This document shows, in pieces, positions 17,687 through 27,631 of a stretch of 64,000 nucleotides of DNA. A model generated the notes under the pieces. The model saw only the letters and a program-made list of their open reading frames with translations. It was not told the origin of the DNA and ran no database searches. The position numbers were made by a program, and so were the translations under genes. Source of the DNA: a bacterium (lineage in GTDB: Bacteria; Bacillota; Bacilli; Lactobacillales; Streptococcaceae); the NCBI GenBank assembly GCA_905221125.1, contig CAJNBY010000007.1, positions 20,200 through 84,199 on the forward strand, in the 5' to 3' direction. The first letter of the stretch is position 1; the number at the start of each line of letters is the position of its first letter.

Positions 17687-18604
17687 ATGTCAGATTTAAA
17701 AAAATATGAAGGTGTCATTCCAGCCTTCTACGCATGTTACGATGATCAAGGAGAAGTAAGTCCAGAACGTACTCGTGCCTTGGTTCAATACTTTATCGAT
17801 AAAGGTGTTCAAGGTCTTTATGTCAATGGTTCTTCTGGTGAATGTATCTACCAAAGCGTTGAAGACCGCAAATTGATTTTGGAAGAAGTCATGGCAGTTG
17901 CCAAAGGTAAATTGACTATCATTGCTCACGTTGCTTGCAACAATACCAAAGACAGTATGGAACTTGCTCGCCACGCAGAAAGCTTGGGTGTAGATGCCAT
18001 TGCAACGATTCCACCGATTTACTTCCGTTTGCCAGAATACTCAGTTGCCAAATACTGGAACGATATCAGTTCTGCAGCTCCAAACACAGACTACGTGATT
18101 TACAACATTCCTCAATTGGCAGGAGTTGCTTTGACTCCAAGCCTTTACACAGAAATGTTGAAAAATCCACGTGTTATCGGTGTTAAGAACTCTTCAATGC
18201 CAGTTCAAGATATCCAAACCTTTGTCAGCCTTGGTGGAGAAGACCACATTGTCTTTAACGGTCCAGACGAGCAGTTCTTAGGTGGTCGTCTAATGGGAGC
18301 TAAAGCTGGTATCGGTGGTACTTATGGTGCTATGCCAGAACTCTTCTTGAAACTCAATCAGTTGATTGCGGATAAAGATTTAGAAACAGCGCGTGAATTG
18401 CAGTATGCTATCAACGCAATCATTGGCAAACTCACTTCTGCACATGGAAATATGTACGGTGTGATCAAAGAAGTCTTGAAGATTAATGAAGGCTTGAATA
18501 TTGGTTCTGTTCGTTCACCATTGACACCAGTTACTGAAGAAGATCGCCCAGTTGTAGAAGCAGCTGCTCAATTGATTCGTGAAACCAAGGAGCGCTTCCT
18601 CTAA
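17687..18604 (+). CDS. npl: N-acetylneuraminate lyase
   Basis: This cytosolic class I aldolase of the DapA/NAL family has 305 residues and splits Neu5Ac into ManNAc and pyruvate. The GSSGE carboxylate-binding motif, Tyr139 (YNIPQL) and Schiff-base Lys167 (GVKNSS) are in place. ATG follows TTAGGAGAAAATCT. It heads nan unit 3 with the ROK kinase gene 17 bases downstream. In pneumococcal nomenclature nanA usually means the large sialidase, so the lyase is labelled npl here to avoid confusion. Confidence 0.95.
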   Translation: MSDLKKYEGVIPAFYACYDDQGEVSPERTRALVQYFIDKGVQGLYVNGSSGECIYQSVEDRKLILEEVMAVAKGKLTIIAHVACNNTKDSMELARHAESLGVDAIATIPPIYFRLPEYSVAKYWNDISSAAPNTDYVIYNIPQLAGVALTPSLYTEMLKNPRVIGVKNSSMPVQDIQTFVSLGGEDHIVFNGPDEQFLGGRLMGAKAGIGGTYGAMPELFLKLNQLIADKDLETARELQYAINAIIGKLTSAHGNMYGVIKEVLKINEGLNIGSVRSPLTPVTEEDRPVVEAAAQLIRETKERFL

Positions 18605-18621
18605 TCCATAAGGAGGTATTT

Positions 18622-19506
18622 ATGACACACTACGTTGCAATTGATATCGGTGGAACCAACATCAAATATGGTTTGATCGACCAAGAAGGCCAACTTGTTG
18701 AATCCCATGAAATGCCAACTGAGGCGCATAAGGGTGGTCCTCATATCTTACAAAAAACCAAAGATATCGTTGCCAGCTATCTAGAAAAAGGCCCAGTAGC
18801 AGGTGTTGCTATTTCTTCTGCGGGGATGGTGGATCCTGATAAGGGTGAGATTTTCTATGCTGGTCCTCAGATTCCCAACTATGCTGGAACTCAGTTTAAA
18901 AAAGAAATTGAGAGTACCTTTGAAATCCCTTGCGAGATTGAAAATGATGTCAATTGTGCAGGTCTTGCTGAGGCAGTATCTGGTTCAGGTAAGGGGGCGA
19001 GTGTCACTCTTTGCTTGACCATTGGAACCGGTATCGGTGGTTGCTTGATTATGGATGGGAAAGTCTTCCATGGATTTAGCAATTCAGCCTGTGAAGTCGG
19101 TTATATGCATATGCAGGATGGAGCTTTCCAAGACTTAGCCTCTACGACAGCCTTGGTGGAGTATGTAGCAGCAGCTCATGGCGATCCAGTTGATCAGTGG
19201 AATGGCCGACGCATCTTTAAGGAAGCTACCGAAGGAAACAAAATCTGTATGGCTGGCATTGACCGTATGGTAGACTATCTTGGAAAAGGTCTGGCAAATA
19301 TTTGCTATGTGGCTAATCCAGAAGTGGTCATTCTCGGTGGCGGTATCATGGGGCAAGAGGCGATTCTCAAACCCAAGATCCGCACAGCCTTAAAAGATGC
19401 CTTGGTACCAAGCCTAGCTGAAAAAACACGATTAGAATTTGCCCATCACCAAAATACAGCAGGAATGTTGGGTGCCTACTATCATTTCAAAACAAAACAA
19501 TCCTAG
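18622..19506 (+). CDS. nanK: ROK family sugar kinase, probable N-acetylmannosamine kinase
   Basis: This cytosolic ROK kinase has 294 residues. The N-terminal phosphate motif DIGGTNIKYGLID and the central TIGTGIGGCLI segment are clear. The zinc-binding Cys cluster typical of ROK repressors and glucokinases is missing: the region reads ACEVGYMHMQDG. It lies behind the lyase gene, so ManNAc is the likely substrate, giving ManNAc-6-P for NanE. The ribosome binding site is AAGGAGGT. The family is certain; the substrate is inferred from the pathway. Confidence 0.9.
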   Translation: MTHYVAIDIGGTNIKYGLIDQEGQLVESHEMPTEAHKGGPHILQKTKDIVASYLEKGPVAGVAISSAGMVDPDKGEIFYAGPQIPNYAGTQFKKEIESTFEIPCEIENDVNCAGLAEAVSGSGKGASVTLCLTIGTGIGGCLIMDGKVFHGFSNSACEVGYMHMQDGAFQDLASTTALVEYVAAAHGDPVDQWNGRRIFKEATEGNKICMAGIDRMVDYLGKGLANICYVANPEVVILGGGIMGQEAILKPKIRTALKDALVPSLAEKTRLEFAHHQNTAGMLGAYYHFKTKQS

Positions 19507-19530
19507 TTTGGCTCAGCCAAGCTAGGATTT
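19501..19530. terminator. Bidirectional terminator between nanK and the RpiR regulator
   Basis: TCCTAGTTTGGC (19501-19512) and GCCAAGCTAGGA (19516-19527) form a stem that contains the stop codons of both convergent genes. The T run follows on the plus side. Confidence 0.85.
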
Positions 19531-20373
19531 TCTGATACGTTTTTGTCTACGATAGCCGTTTAGTTTCTTATTTTCCCAATAGCTATTAAAGATTTTTTCC
19601 TTGTTTTCACGATTGATTTCTAAAAAGTAGGCATAAATCAAATCGATAAAGAAGAGCATAGGGAGTTGAGCGGATATTCGTTGAATGTAGGAAGGCTGGC
19701 TGTGGGTGGCTACAAGAACGGTCTCTGTGTAGACCTGGCTATCTTTATTGGGAACACTTGAAAAGAGTACAGTCTTTGCCCCCATCTCCTTGGCATCTAA
19801 TAAACTGTCTAAAATAGAAGGAGTTGTGCCAGAAAGGGAGAAACCGAGTACGAGACAATTCTCATCCATAATGCTGGTTGTCCAAGCAAAGCCGTCTTGA
19901 TCGGTCAAAGCCTCGCAGACCACACCCAGACGCATGAAGCGCAATTTCATTTCACGAGCGACAAGGCCAGAACTCCCTGTTCCGAAGAAGTAGACACGCT
20001 CAGCATCTTCGATTAGCTGGGCAATTCGCTCTAGTTGGACTTCGTCAATCAAGTCTTGTGTTTGTTCTCTCATATTGCTATAGCTTCTGAGGACTCGTTT
20101 GGTCAGTGGACTGTGCTTGGCGACTTGGTTGGCTTGATTTTCTGCCTGATGTTGGTATTGGAAAATAAATTCTCGATAGCCAGTAAAGCCACACTTTTTA
20201 GCAAAACGGGTCAAAGCAGCTTGAGAAATATGTAATTTTTGGGTGACTTGTTGAGAAGATAAATCATCTGTAATTGTTTCAGCTTGCAAAAAATAGCGAG
20301 CGATTTCTTGCTCAAGGTCTGTCATTTCTTCAAAATGTGAATCAATGACAGTTGCGATATCTGGTTTGTCCAT
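19522..20373 (-). CDS. nanR: RpiR-family regulator of sialic acid genes
   Basis: This 283-residue regulator has an N-terminal HTH_6 domain (SSQQVTQKLHISQAALTRFAKKCGF region) and a C-terminal SIS sugar-phosphate domain (FFGTGSSGLVAREMKLRFMRLG, then LGFSLSGTTPSIL). RpiR proteins sense phosphosugars; in pneumococci the homologue activates the nan genes with a sialic-acid-derived ligand. It is convergent with nanK and shares a terminator with it. The ribosome binding site reads AAAGGAGCC on the minus strand. Its operator in this window is not identified with certainty. Confidence 0.92.
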   Translation of the reverse strand: MDKPDIATVIDSHFEEMTDLEQEIARYFLQAETITDDLSSQQVTQKLHISQAALTRFAKKCGFTGYREFIFQYQHQAENQANQVAKHSPLTKRVLRSYSNMREQTQDLIDEVQLERIAQLIEDAERVYFFGTGSSGLVAREMKLRFMRLGVVCEALTDQDGFAWTTSIMDENCLVLGFSLSGTTPSILDSLLDAKEMGAKTVLFSSVPNKDSQVYTETVLVATHSQPSYIQRISAQLPMLFFIDLIYAYFLEINRENKEKIFNSYWENKKLNGYRRQKRIRKS

Positions 20374-20560
20374 AGAGAAGGCTCCTTTAAATGAGTCGTA
20401 TTGGAAAAAGACTAGATTATTGAACTTTTACATTCATTATAACATATAATATAGGGATGAATAAATAAAAACGTATCTTACCTTAAAAACGAAAAAAGCT
20501 TCTTTCTTTTCCATAATTTTCTGCTCAAATTGTGGTACAATTAAGAGTAAGATTTTAATT

Positions 20561-20675
20561 ATACTCTTCGAAAATCCAATTCAAACTACGTCAGCTTTAT
20601 CGGCAACCTCAAAGCTGTACTTTGAGCAACCTGTGGCTAACTTCCTAGTTTGATCTTTGATTTTCATTGAGTATT
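20561..20675 (+). repeat. BOX element upstream of pbp2B
   Basis: It begins ATACTCTTCGAAAATCC and ends GATTTTCATTGAGTATT. A shortened boxB-like middle (CAACCTCAAAGCTGTACTTTGAGC) folds as a hairpin. It ends only 20 bases before the pbp2B start, so it lies in the leader or promoter region. Confidence 0.9.
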
Positions 20676-20694
20676 AGAAATGAGACTGATTTGT

Positions 20695-22737
20695 ATGAGA
20701 AAATTTAACAGCCATTCGATTCCGATTCGGCTTAATTTATTGTTTTCAATTGTCATTTTACTCTTTATGACCATTATTGGTCGTTTGTTGTATATGCAGG
20801 TTTTGAACAAGGATTTTTACGAAAAAAAGCTAGCCTCAGCTAGTCAGACCAAGGTCACAACCAGTTCTGCCCGTGGGGAAATCTATGATGCTAGTGGAAA
20901 ACCTTTGGTAGAAAATACGTTAAAGCAGGTTGTTTCCTTTACGCGTAGTAATAAAATGACGGCTAAAGATCTGAAAGAAATCGCTAGTCAGTTACTGGGA
21001 TATGTGAGCATCACTTCGCCAAATTTGACAGAACGCCAGCTGGCAGATTACTATTTGGCTGATCCTGAAATCTATAAAAAAACAGTAGAGGCTCTCCCAA
21101 GTGAGAAACGCTTGGATTCAGATGGCAATCGCCTATCCGAATCAGAACTGTATAACAATGCGGTCGATAGCGTTCAAGCGAGTCAACTAAACTATACAGA
21201 GGATGAAAAGAAAGAAATCTATCTTTTTAGTCAGTTAAATGCCGTTGGAAACTTTGCGACAGGAACCATTGTGACAGATGCCTTGACAGATACCCAGATT
21301 GCTCTGATTGCATCTGCTTCGAAACAATTACCCGGTGTCAGCATCTCAACTTCATGGGATCGAAAAGTTCTAGAAACTTCCCTTTCTTCTATAGTAGGTA
21401 GTGTATCCAGTGAAAAAGCTGGTCTCCCAGCGGAAGAAGCAGATGCCTATCTTAAAAAAGGTTATTCTCTAAATGATCGTGTGGGGACCTCTTATCTAGA
21501 AAAGCAATACGAGGAAACTTTGCAAGGTAAACGCTCAGTGAAGGAAATTCATCTAGATAAGTACGGTAATATGGAAAGTGTCGAAAATATCGAAGATGGT
21601 ACCAAAGGGAATAATATTAAACTGACCATTGATTTGGCCTTCCAAGATAGCGTGGATGCTCTGCTGAAAAGTTACTTCAATTCAGAGTTGGGAAATGGTG
21701 GAGCTAAGTATTCTGAAGGTGTGTATGCAGTCGCCCTTAATCCAAAAACAGGTGCTGTATTATCCATGTCAGGGATCAAACATGACCTGAAAACGGGAGA
21801 GTTGACGCCTGATTCCTTGGGAACGGTAACCAATGTCTTTGTCCCAGGTTCAGTTGTCAAAGCAGCGACCATCAGTTCTGGTTGGGAAAATGGAGTCTTG
21901 TCAGGAAACCAGACCTTGACAGACCAGTCCATTGTCTTTCAAGGTTCAGCCCCAATTAATTCTTGGTATACTGCCTTTTCTGGGCCAATGCCGATTACGG
22001 CAGTTCAGGCTCTAGAGTATTCATCCAATACTTATATGGTCCAAACAGCCTTAGGTCTTATGGGGCAGACCTACCAACCTAATATGTTTGTCGGCACCAG
22101 CAATCTAGAGTCTGCTATGGGGAAACTGCGTTCAACCTTTGGCGAATATGGCTTGGGGTCTGCGACCGGAATTGACCTACCAGATGAATCTACTGGATTT
22201 ATTCCTAAAGACTATGATTTTGCCAATTACATCACCAATGCTTTTGGGCAGTTTGATAACTATACGCCGATGCAGTTGGCTCAGTATGTGGCAACGATTG
22301 CAAATGATGGTGTTCGTGTAGCTCCTCGTATTGTTGAAGGCATTTATGGCAATAATGATAAGGGAGGACTAGGTGACTTGATTCAGCAACTGCAACCGAC
22401 AGAAATGAATAAGGTCAACATATCCGACTCCGATATGAGTATCTTGCACCAAGGTTTTTATCAGGTTGCCCATGGAACTAGTGGGTTGACAACTGGCCGT
22501 GCCTTTTCAAAGGGTGCCTTGGTATCTATTAGCGGAAAAACGGGTACAGCCGAAAGTTATGTGGCAGATGGTCAGCAAGCAACCAATACCAATGCGGTGG
22601 CCTATGCCCCATCTGATAATCCCCAAATCGCTGTGGCAGTGGTCTTTCCTCATAATACCAATTTAACAAATGGTGTAGGACCTTCCATTGCGCGTGACAT
22701 TATCAATCTGTATCAAAAATACCATCCAATGAACTAG
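20695..22737 (+). CDS. pbp2B: Penicillin-binding protein 2B (divergent allele)
   Basis: This class B transpeptidase for peripheral peptidoglycan synthesis has one N-terminal membrane helix (residues about 15-37), a dimerisation domain and a C-terminal transpeptidase domain. With ATG at 20695 the protein has 680 residues and the active-site motifs fall at S386-VVK, S443-SN and K615-TG. An ATG at 20680 could add five residues. Thr446 after SSN is retained, but residue 476 is Gly, and 427-432 reads AFSGPM. Both, with several N-terminal changes, differ from the penicillin-sensitive pneumococcal allele I remember. It is followed by recR after 10 bases. Confidence 0.96.
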   Translation: MRKFNSHSIPIRLNLLFSIVILLFMTIIGRLLYMQVLNKDFYEKKLASASQTKVTTSSARGEIYDASGKPLVENTLKQVVSFTRSNKMTAKDLKEIASQLLGYVSITSPNLTERQLADYYLADPEIYKKTVEALPSEKRLDSDGNRLSESELYNNAVDSVQASQLNYTEDEKKEIYLFSQLNAVGNFATGTIVTDALTDTQIALIASASKQLPGVSISTSWDRKVLETSLSSIVGSVSSEKAGLPAEEADAYLKKGYSLNDRVGTSYLEKQYEETLQGKRSVKEIHLDKYGNMESVENIEDGTKGNNIKLTIDLAFQDSVDALLKSYFNSELGNGGAKYSEGVYAVALNPKTGAVLSMSGIKHDLKTGELTPDSLGTVTNVFVPGSVVKAATISSGWENGVLSGNQTLTDQSIVFQGSAPINSWYTAFSGPMPITAVQALEYSSNTYMVQTALGLMGQTYQPNMFVGTSNLESAMGKLRSTFGEYGLGSATGIDLPDESTGFIPKDYDFANYITNAFGQFDNYTPMQLAQYVATIANDGVRVAPRIVEGIYGNNDKGGLGDLIQQLQPTEMNKVNISDSDMSILHQGFYQVAHGTSGLTTGRAFSKGALVSISGKTGTAESYVADGQQATNTNAVAYAPSDNPQIAVAVVFPHNTNLTNGVGPSIARDIINLYQKYHPMN

Positions 22738-22747
22738 AAAGGAATTT

Positions 22748-23344
22748 ATGCTTTATCCAACACCCATTGCCAAGCTGATTGACAGTTATTCTAAGTTACC
22801 AGGTATCGGGATTAAGACGGCTACGCGTCTGGCCTTTTATACGATTGGGATGTCTGATGATGATGTCAATGAATTTGCGAAAAATCTCCTTTCTGCTAAG
22901 AGAGAATTGACCTATTGTTCCATCTGCGGTCGTTTGACAGACGACGATCCTTGTTCTATCTGTACCGATCCGACTCGTGACCAGACAACGATTTTGGTTC
23001 TTGAGGATAGTCGTGATGTGGCGGCTATGGAAAATATCCAAGAATACCACGGACTCTATCATGTCTTGCATGGACTCATTTCTCCCATGAATGGCATCAG
23101 TCCAGACGATATCAATCTCAAGAGCCTCATGACTCGTCTTATGGATAGTGAGGTTTCAGAAGTGATTGTGGCGACCAATGCCACAGCAGATGGGGAAGCG
23201 ACTTCGATGTATCTTTCGCGTCTGCTCAAGCCAGCTGGGATAAAGGTTACTCGTCTGGCACGAGGGCTCGCTGTGGGAGCAGATATCGAGTATGCGGACG
23301 AAGTCACACTCTTACGAGCCATTGAAAATCGGACAGAGTTGTAA
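22748..23344 (+). CDS. recR: Recombination mediator RecR
   Basis: RecR, 198 residues, works with RecO to load RecA on gapped DNA. A helix-hairpin-helix ([15 protein letters not shown] region), a four-Cys zinc finger ([16 protein letters not shown]), a Toprim domain ([28 protein letters not shown]) and the C-terminal [17 protein letters not shown] segment are all present in order. It follows pbp2B by 10 bases with a GAAAGGAA ribosome binding site, so the two are likely co-transcribed. Confidence 0.97.
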   Translation: MLYPTPIAKLIDSYSKLPGIGIKTATRLAFYTIGMSDDDVNEFAKNLLSAKRELTYCSICGRLTDDDPCSICTDPTRDQTTILVLEDSRDVAAMENIQEYHGLYHVLHGLISPMNGISPDDINLKSLMTRLMDSEVSEVIVATNATADGEATSMYLSRLLKPAGIKVTRLARGLAVGADIEYADEVTLLRAIENRTEL

Positions 23345-23385
23345 GTGTAGACAAATTTACGAACTTCATCCATTTATAAAAAATC

Positions 23386-23421
23386 AAGGAGGCTGAAAAT
23401 CGTTGATATCGGCCTCTTTTT
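23386..23421 (+). terminator. Terminator after recR
   Basis: AAGGAGGC pairs with GCCTCTTT near 23412-23419, followed by a T run. It separates recR from the ddl promoter. Confidence 0.75.
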
Positions 23422-23473
23422 GTATAGTGTGATGAATAGTGTCAGGTTCAAGTTTTAAAAAACCAAGCAAATA

Positions 23474-23482
23474 TGATATACT
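23474..23482 (+). promoter_or_regulatory. Extended -10 promoter of ddl
   Basis: TGATATACT is an extended -10 (TG-N-TATACT). Only a poor TTTAAA lies at the -35 spacing. ATG is 38 bases downstream. Confidence 0.55.
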
Positions 23483-23519
23483 AAAGAGCGAGTATTCTAG
23501 TAGAATTAGGACAAATAAT

Positions 23520-24563
23520 ATGAAACAAACGATTATTCTTTTATATGGTGGACGGAGTGCGGAACGCGAAGTCTCTGTCCTTTCAGCTGAAAGTGTTATG
23601 CGTGCGGTCAATTATGACCGTTTCACAGTCAAGGCTTTCTTCATCAGCCAGTCAGGTGACTTTATCAAAACGCAGGAATTTAGTCAGACTCCGGGGCAAG
23701 AAGACCGTCTCATGACCAATGCAACCATTGACTGGGATAAGAAAGTTGCACCAAGTGCCATCTACGAAGAAGGCGCAGTGGTCTTTCCAGTCCTTCACGG
23801 CCCGATGGGAGAAGATGGCTCTGTTCAAGGATTCTTGGAAGTTTTGAAAATGCCTTATGTCGGCTGTAATATCTTGTCATCCAGTCTTGCCATGGATAAA
23901 ATCACGACTAAACGTGTTTTGGAATCTGCTGGTATTGCCCAAGTTCCTTATGTGGCCATCGTTGAAGGTGATGATGTGACTGCTAAAATCTCTGAAGTGG
24001 AAGAAAGATTGACTTATCCAGTCTTCACCAAACCATCAAACATGGGTTCAAGTGTCGGTATTTCTAAGTCTGAAAATCAAGAAGAACTCCGTCAAGCCTT
24101 GAAACTTGCCTTCCAATATGATAGCCGTGTTTTGGTTGAACAAGGGGTGAATGCCCGTGAAATCGAGGTTGGTCTCTTGGGCAACTACGATGTCAAGAGT
24201 ACGCTGCCAGGAGAAGTTGTCAAGGATGTTGCCTTCTACGACTATGACGCCAAGTATATTGATAACAAGATTACTATGGATATTCCAGCCAAGATCAGTG
24301 ATGATGTAGTAGCTGTCATGCGTCAAAATGCAGAAACGGCCTTTCGTGCGATTGGTGGACTAGGTCTCTCTCGTTGTGATTTCTTCTATACAGATAAGGG
24401 AGAGATTTTCCTAAACGAGCTTAATACCATGCCAGGTTTCACCCAGTGGTCTATGTATCCACTACTTTGGGACAATATGGGAATCAGCTACCCAGAACTA
24501 ATCGAGCATTTGGTTGACCTTGCCAAGGAAAGTTTTGACAAGCGCGAAGCGCATTTGCTATAA
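23520..24563 (+). CDS. ddl: D-alanine--D-alanine ligase
   Basis: This ATP-grasp enzyme of 347 residues joins two D-Ala molecules for peptidoglycan precursors. The frame opens at 23439, but ATG 23520 follows TTAGGACAAATA and gives the normal length with the [19 protein letters not shown] start. The [12 protein letters not shown] and [13 protein letters not shown] motifs bind substrate and ATP, and [12 protein letters not shown] ends the grasp domain. The YxxK omega-loop residue is seen as YDYDAKY. It works upstream of MurF, encoded next. Confidence 0.97.
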   Translation: MKQTIILLYGGRSAEREVSVLSAESVMRAVNYDRFTVKAFFISQSGDFIKTQEFSQTPGQEDRLMTNATIDWDKKVAPSAIYEEGAVVFPVLHGPMGEDGSVQGFLEVLKMPYVGCNILSSSLAMDKITTKRVLESAGIAQVPYVAIVEGDDVTAKISEVEERLTYPVFTKPSNMGSSVGISKSENQEELRQALKLAFQYDSRVLVEQGVNAREIEVGLLGNYDVKSTLPGEVVKDVAFYDYDAKYIDNKITMDIPAKISDDVVAVMRQNAETAFRAIGGLGLSRCDFFYTDKGEIFLNELNTMPGFTQWSMYPLLWDNMGISYPELIEHLVDLAKESFDKREAHLL

Positions 24564-24573
24564 AAATGAAAGA

Positions 24574-24636
24574 GAGGGTAGAAGCCAGAACTATCACTGC
24601 ATGGTGGTCAGAGTTCTCGGACTTCAACCCTTTTTA
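24574..24636 (+). terminator. Long hairpin between ddl and murF
   Basis: GAGGGTAGAAGCCAGAACT pairs in an extended, slightly bulged stem with AGTTCTCGGACTTCAACCCT, followed by TTTTT. It may terminate part of the ddl transcript ahead of murF. Confidence 0.75.
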
Positions 24637-24647
24637 AAGGAGTAGAA

Positions 24648-26018
24648 ATGAAATTAACAATCCATGAAGTTGCCCAAGCTGTTGGAGCTAAAAATGATGT
24701 TAGTCTTTTTGCGGACGTTCAGTTAGAAAAAGCTGAGTTTGACAGTCGTTTGATTGGGCCAGGTGATTTGTTTGTGCCACTCAAAGGTGCTCGTGATGGG
24801 CATGACTTTATCGAAACATCTTTTGAAAATGGTGCAGCAGTAACCTTGTCTGAGAAAGAGGTCGCAAATCATCCTTACATTCTAGTAGACGATGTGTTGA
24901 CTGCCTTTCAACAATTAGCTGCCTACTATCTTGAAAAAACGGGAGTTGATGTCTTTGCAGTTACAGGTTCAAATGGCAAGACAACCACTAAGGATATGTT
25001 GGCACACTTGCTTTCAACAACCTACAAGACCTACAAAACACAAGGAAACTACAATAACGAGATTGGCCTTCCTTACACAGTTCTTCATATGCCTGAAGGG
25101 ACAGAAAAGTTGGTCTTGGAGATGGGGCAGGATCACTTGGGAGATATTCATCTCTTGTCAGAATTGGCTCATCCAAAAACAGCCATCGTGACCTTGGTTG
25201 GAGAAGCTCATTTAGCCTTTTTCAAAGACCGTTCGGAAATCGCTAAAGGAAAAATGCAAATTGCAGATGGTATGGCTTCAGGTTCTTTGCTTTTGGCACC
25301 GGCTGATTCGATTGTAGAGGACTATTTGCCAGCTGATAAAAAGGTGGTTCGATTTGGTCAAGGAGCAGAGCTGGAAATCATAGACTTGATTGAGCGCAAG
25401 GATAGTCTGACCTTTAAGGCTAATTTCTTGGAACAAGCCCTCGATTTGCCAGTGACTGGCAAGTACAATGCCACTAATGCCATGATTGCGTCCTATGTTG
25501 CCCTACAAGAAGGAGTGTCAGAGGAACAGATTCGTCAGGCCTTCAAAAATCTTGAATTGACGCGTAACCGTACCGAGTGGAAGAAAGCGGCCAATGGAGC
25601 AGATATTCTGTCAGATGTTTACAATGCCAATCCCACAGCTATGAAGCTGATATTGGAGACATTCTCTGCTATTCCAGCCAACGAAGGGGGCAAGAAAATC
25701 GCTGTTTTGGCTGACATGAAGGAACTCGGTGACCAGTCTGTTCAGCTCCATAACCAGATGATTTTGAGCCTCTCGCCAGATGTGCTTGATACCGTGATTT
25801 TCTATGGAGAAGATATCGCAGAATTGGCCCAACTTGCCAGTCAAATGTTCCCAATTGGGCACGTTTACTACTTCAAAAAAACAGCCGACGAGGATCAATT
25901 TGAAGACCTAGTCAAGCAGGTTAAGGAAAGACTCAGTGCCAATGATCAAATCTTGCTCAAGGGCTCTAACTCCATGAATCTAGCTAAGCTGGTAGAAAGT
26001 TTAGAAAATGAATGCTAG
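24648..26018 (+). CDS. murF: UDP-MurNAc-tripeptide--D-Ala-D-Ala ligase
   Basis: This cytosolic Mur ligase of 456 residues adds D-Ala-D-Ala to the UDP-MurNAc-tripeptide. The ATP motif TGSNGKTTTKDML lies near residue 107, and TQGNYNNEIGLPYTVL plus the central EMGQDHLGDI follow. The C-terminal domain contains DVYNANPTAM. ATG follows AAAGGAGTAGAA. The next gene overlaps its 3' end by 11 bases, so they are coupled. It uses the dipeptide made by Ddl, encoded just upstream. Confidence 0.97.
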   Translation: MKLTIHEVAQAVGAKNDVSLFADVQLEKAEFDSRLIGPGDLFVPLKGARDGHDFIETSFENGAAVTLSEKEVANHPYILVDDVLTAFQQLAAYYLEKTGVDVFAVTGSNGKTTTKDMLAHLLSTTYKTYKTQGNYNNEIGLPYTVLHMPEGTEKLVLEMGQDHLGDIHLLSELAHPKTAIVTLVGEAHLAFFKDRSEIAKGKMQIADGMASGSLLLAPADSIVEDYLPADKKVVRFGQGAELEIIDLIERKDSLTFKANFLEQALDLPVTGKYNATNAMIASYVALQEGVSEEQIRQAFKNLELTRNRTEWKKAANGADILSDVYNANPTAMKLILETFSAIPANEGGKKIAVLADMKELGDQSVQLHNQMILSLSPDVLDTVIFYGEDIAELAQLASQMFPIGHVYYFKKTADEDQFEDLVKQVKERLSANDQILLKGSNSMNLAKLVESLENEC

Positions 26019-26619
26019 TGATTTTGTCAAGTATTTGCAAAGAATGATTGCCATTACAGATACTGGGTTAACCTTTACAAAAGATTCTTTTGACCGTGAG
26101 CGCTATGAAGACTTGCGAGGTCTTTTATCTGAAATGTTGAATCAGGTATCAGACCTTGATGCAGAAGAAGTGGCAGAAGTCTTGAAGCCAACTTCTGCTT
26201 ATGCGACTCCGTTAATGGACGTCCGTGCTTGGATTGTTGAGGACGAAAAGATTTGTCTGGTTCGGGGACAAGGGGAGGATAGTTGGGCTTTGCCAGGTGG
26301 CTTTGGTGAAGTCGGCTATTCTCCAACCGAAAATATTCTCAAGGAAATTGAAGAAGAAACAGGTTTTGAAGCCAAAGTTGAAAGACTGCTAGCTGTTTTT
26401 GATACCAATCGTTTCCAACTACAGAGCAAACAGTATGCAAAATTTGTCTTTGAATGTAAGCTTCTCGATGGACAATTCCAAGAAAATCAAGAAATTGCAG
26501 ACCTTCAATTTTTTGCTATTGACCAACTGCCGACCTTATCTGAAAAACGTATTACCAAGGAGCAAATAGAGATTCTTTGGCAGGTTTATCAAGGTCAGAG
26601 GGAGCAATATCTGGACTAA
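26008..26619 (+). CDS. Nudix hydrolase with N-terminal domain
   Basis: This 203-residue protein carries a Nudix box near residues 91-114, GGFGEVGYSPTENILKEI then EEETGF. Two box positions deviate (Tyr for the first Glu, Lys for Arg), as seen in the subfamily with a short N-terminal helical domain. The metal-binding EEEE core is kept. Substrate unknown; ADP-ribose-like or nucleoside diphosphate compounds are typical of the group. It overlaps murF by 11 bases in another frame. Confidence 0.85.
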   Translation: MNASDFVKYLQRMIAITDTGLTFTKDSFDRERYEDLRGLLSEMLNQVSDLDAEEVAEVLKPTSAYATPLMDVRAWIVEDEKICLVRGQGEDSWALPGGFGEVGYSPTENILKEIEEETGFEAKVERLLAVFDTNRFQLQSKQYAKFVFECKLLDGQFQENQEIADLQFFAIDQLPTLSEKRITKEQIEILWQVYQGQREQYLD

Positions 26620-26709
26620 GAAGATGATTATCGTATTTCTAAATCCATTTTTGACAAATAGCATGGTATAATAAAATGCAGGAAAATTTTGAATCATGAG
26701 GAAGACTAG

Positions 26710-27414
26710 ATGAATTTATGGGATATTTTCTTTACGACCCAAGCAACAGAGCCACCCAAGTTTGATCTTTTTTGGTATGTTAGCCTATTTACGCTTTTAG
26801 CCTTAACCTTTTATACAGCCTATCGCTATCGTGAAAAGAAGGTTTACCAACGATTTTTCCAGATTTTACAGGCAGTTCAGTTAATCCTTCTCTATGGTTG
26901 GTACTGGGTCAATCATATGCCACTGTCAGAAAGCTTACCCTTTTACCATTGTCGTATGGCCATGTTTGTGGTACTCTTGCTTCCTGGTCAGTCCAAATAT
27001 CGGCAGTATTTTGCATTACTAGGAACATTTGGGACATTAGCAGCCTTTGTTTATCCAGTGCCAGATGCCTATCCTTTCCCACATATTGCCATTTTGTCCT
27101 TTATCTTTGGGCACTTAGCTCTCTTGGGGAACTCACTGGTTTATCTATTGAGACAGTATGATGCACGATTGCTAGATGTGAAGAGAATTTTTCTTATGAC
27201 CTTTGGACTAAATGCCTTAATTTTTGTGGTCAATTTAGTAACAGGTGGTGATTACGGATTCTTGACAAAACCGCCATTGGTTGGAGATCACGGCTTAGTA
27301 GCTAATTATTTGATTGTTTCTCTGGCCTTGTCAGCAGCGATTACTTTGACAAAGAAAATCTTGGAACTATTTTTAGAACAAGAAGCAGAAAAAATGATTG
27401 CAAAGAAAGCTTAG
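26710..27414 (+). CDS. TIGR02206 / YwaF-family membrane protein
   Basis: This 234-residue integral membrane protein has about seven hydrophobic helices. The family hallmarks LPFYHCRMA and the GTFGTLAAFVYP segment are visible, as is the Lys/Glu-rich cytosolic tail. Function unknown. It has its own short leader (TGGTATAATAAAATGC upstream gives a plausible -10 TATAAT) and a GAGGAAGACTAG ribosome binding site. Confidence 0.82.
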   Translation: MNLWDIFFTTQATEPPKFDLFWYVSLFTLLALTFYTAYRYREKKVYQRFFQILQAVQLILLYGWYWVNHMPLSESLPFYHCRMAMFVVLLLPGQSKYRQYFALLGTFGTLAAFVYPVPDAYPFPHIAILSFIFGHLALLGNSLVYLLRQYDARLLDVKRIFLMTFGLNALIFVVNLVTGGDYGFLTKPPLVGDHGLVANYLIVSLALSAAITLTKKILELFLEQEAEKMIAKKA

Positions 27415-27541
27415 AAATGAGCTTTCTTTTTGGCAATAGACAGATTATTGTTGGCTACATAGAGTAGAAAAATTCTTGTAAAGGAAAAGTGAAAAATTGG
27501 CTAGTAAATTTAGGAAAAACTAAGCACAATCAGATTTTTTG

Positions 27542-27550
27542 TGTTATAAT
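27542..27550 (+). promoter_or_regulatory. Extended -10 promoter of ftsAZ
   Basis: TGTTATAAT is a perfect extended -10 (TG-N-TATAAT). No good -35 is seen at 17 bases. ATG of ftsA is about 80 bases downstream. Confidence 0.65.
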
Positions 27551-27631
27551 ATTCTGTGAATAGCTATGCCTATGTTTAGCTATGGAATAATACGAAGTGC
27601 GAAACTTGGAAGATAGAGAGGATGCGATGTA

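Noticed and set aside
20680..20694. Upstream ATG of pbp2B (MRLIC extension)
   Set aside because: The motif numbering S386, S443 and K615 fits the 680-residue form starting at 20695. Neither start has a strong ribosome binding site, so this is a preference only.
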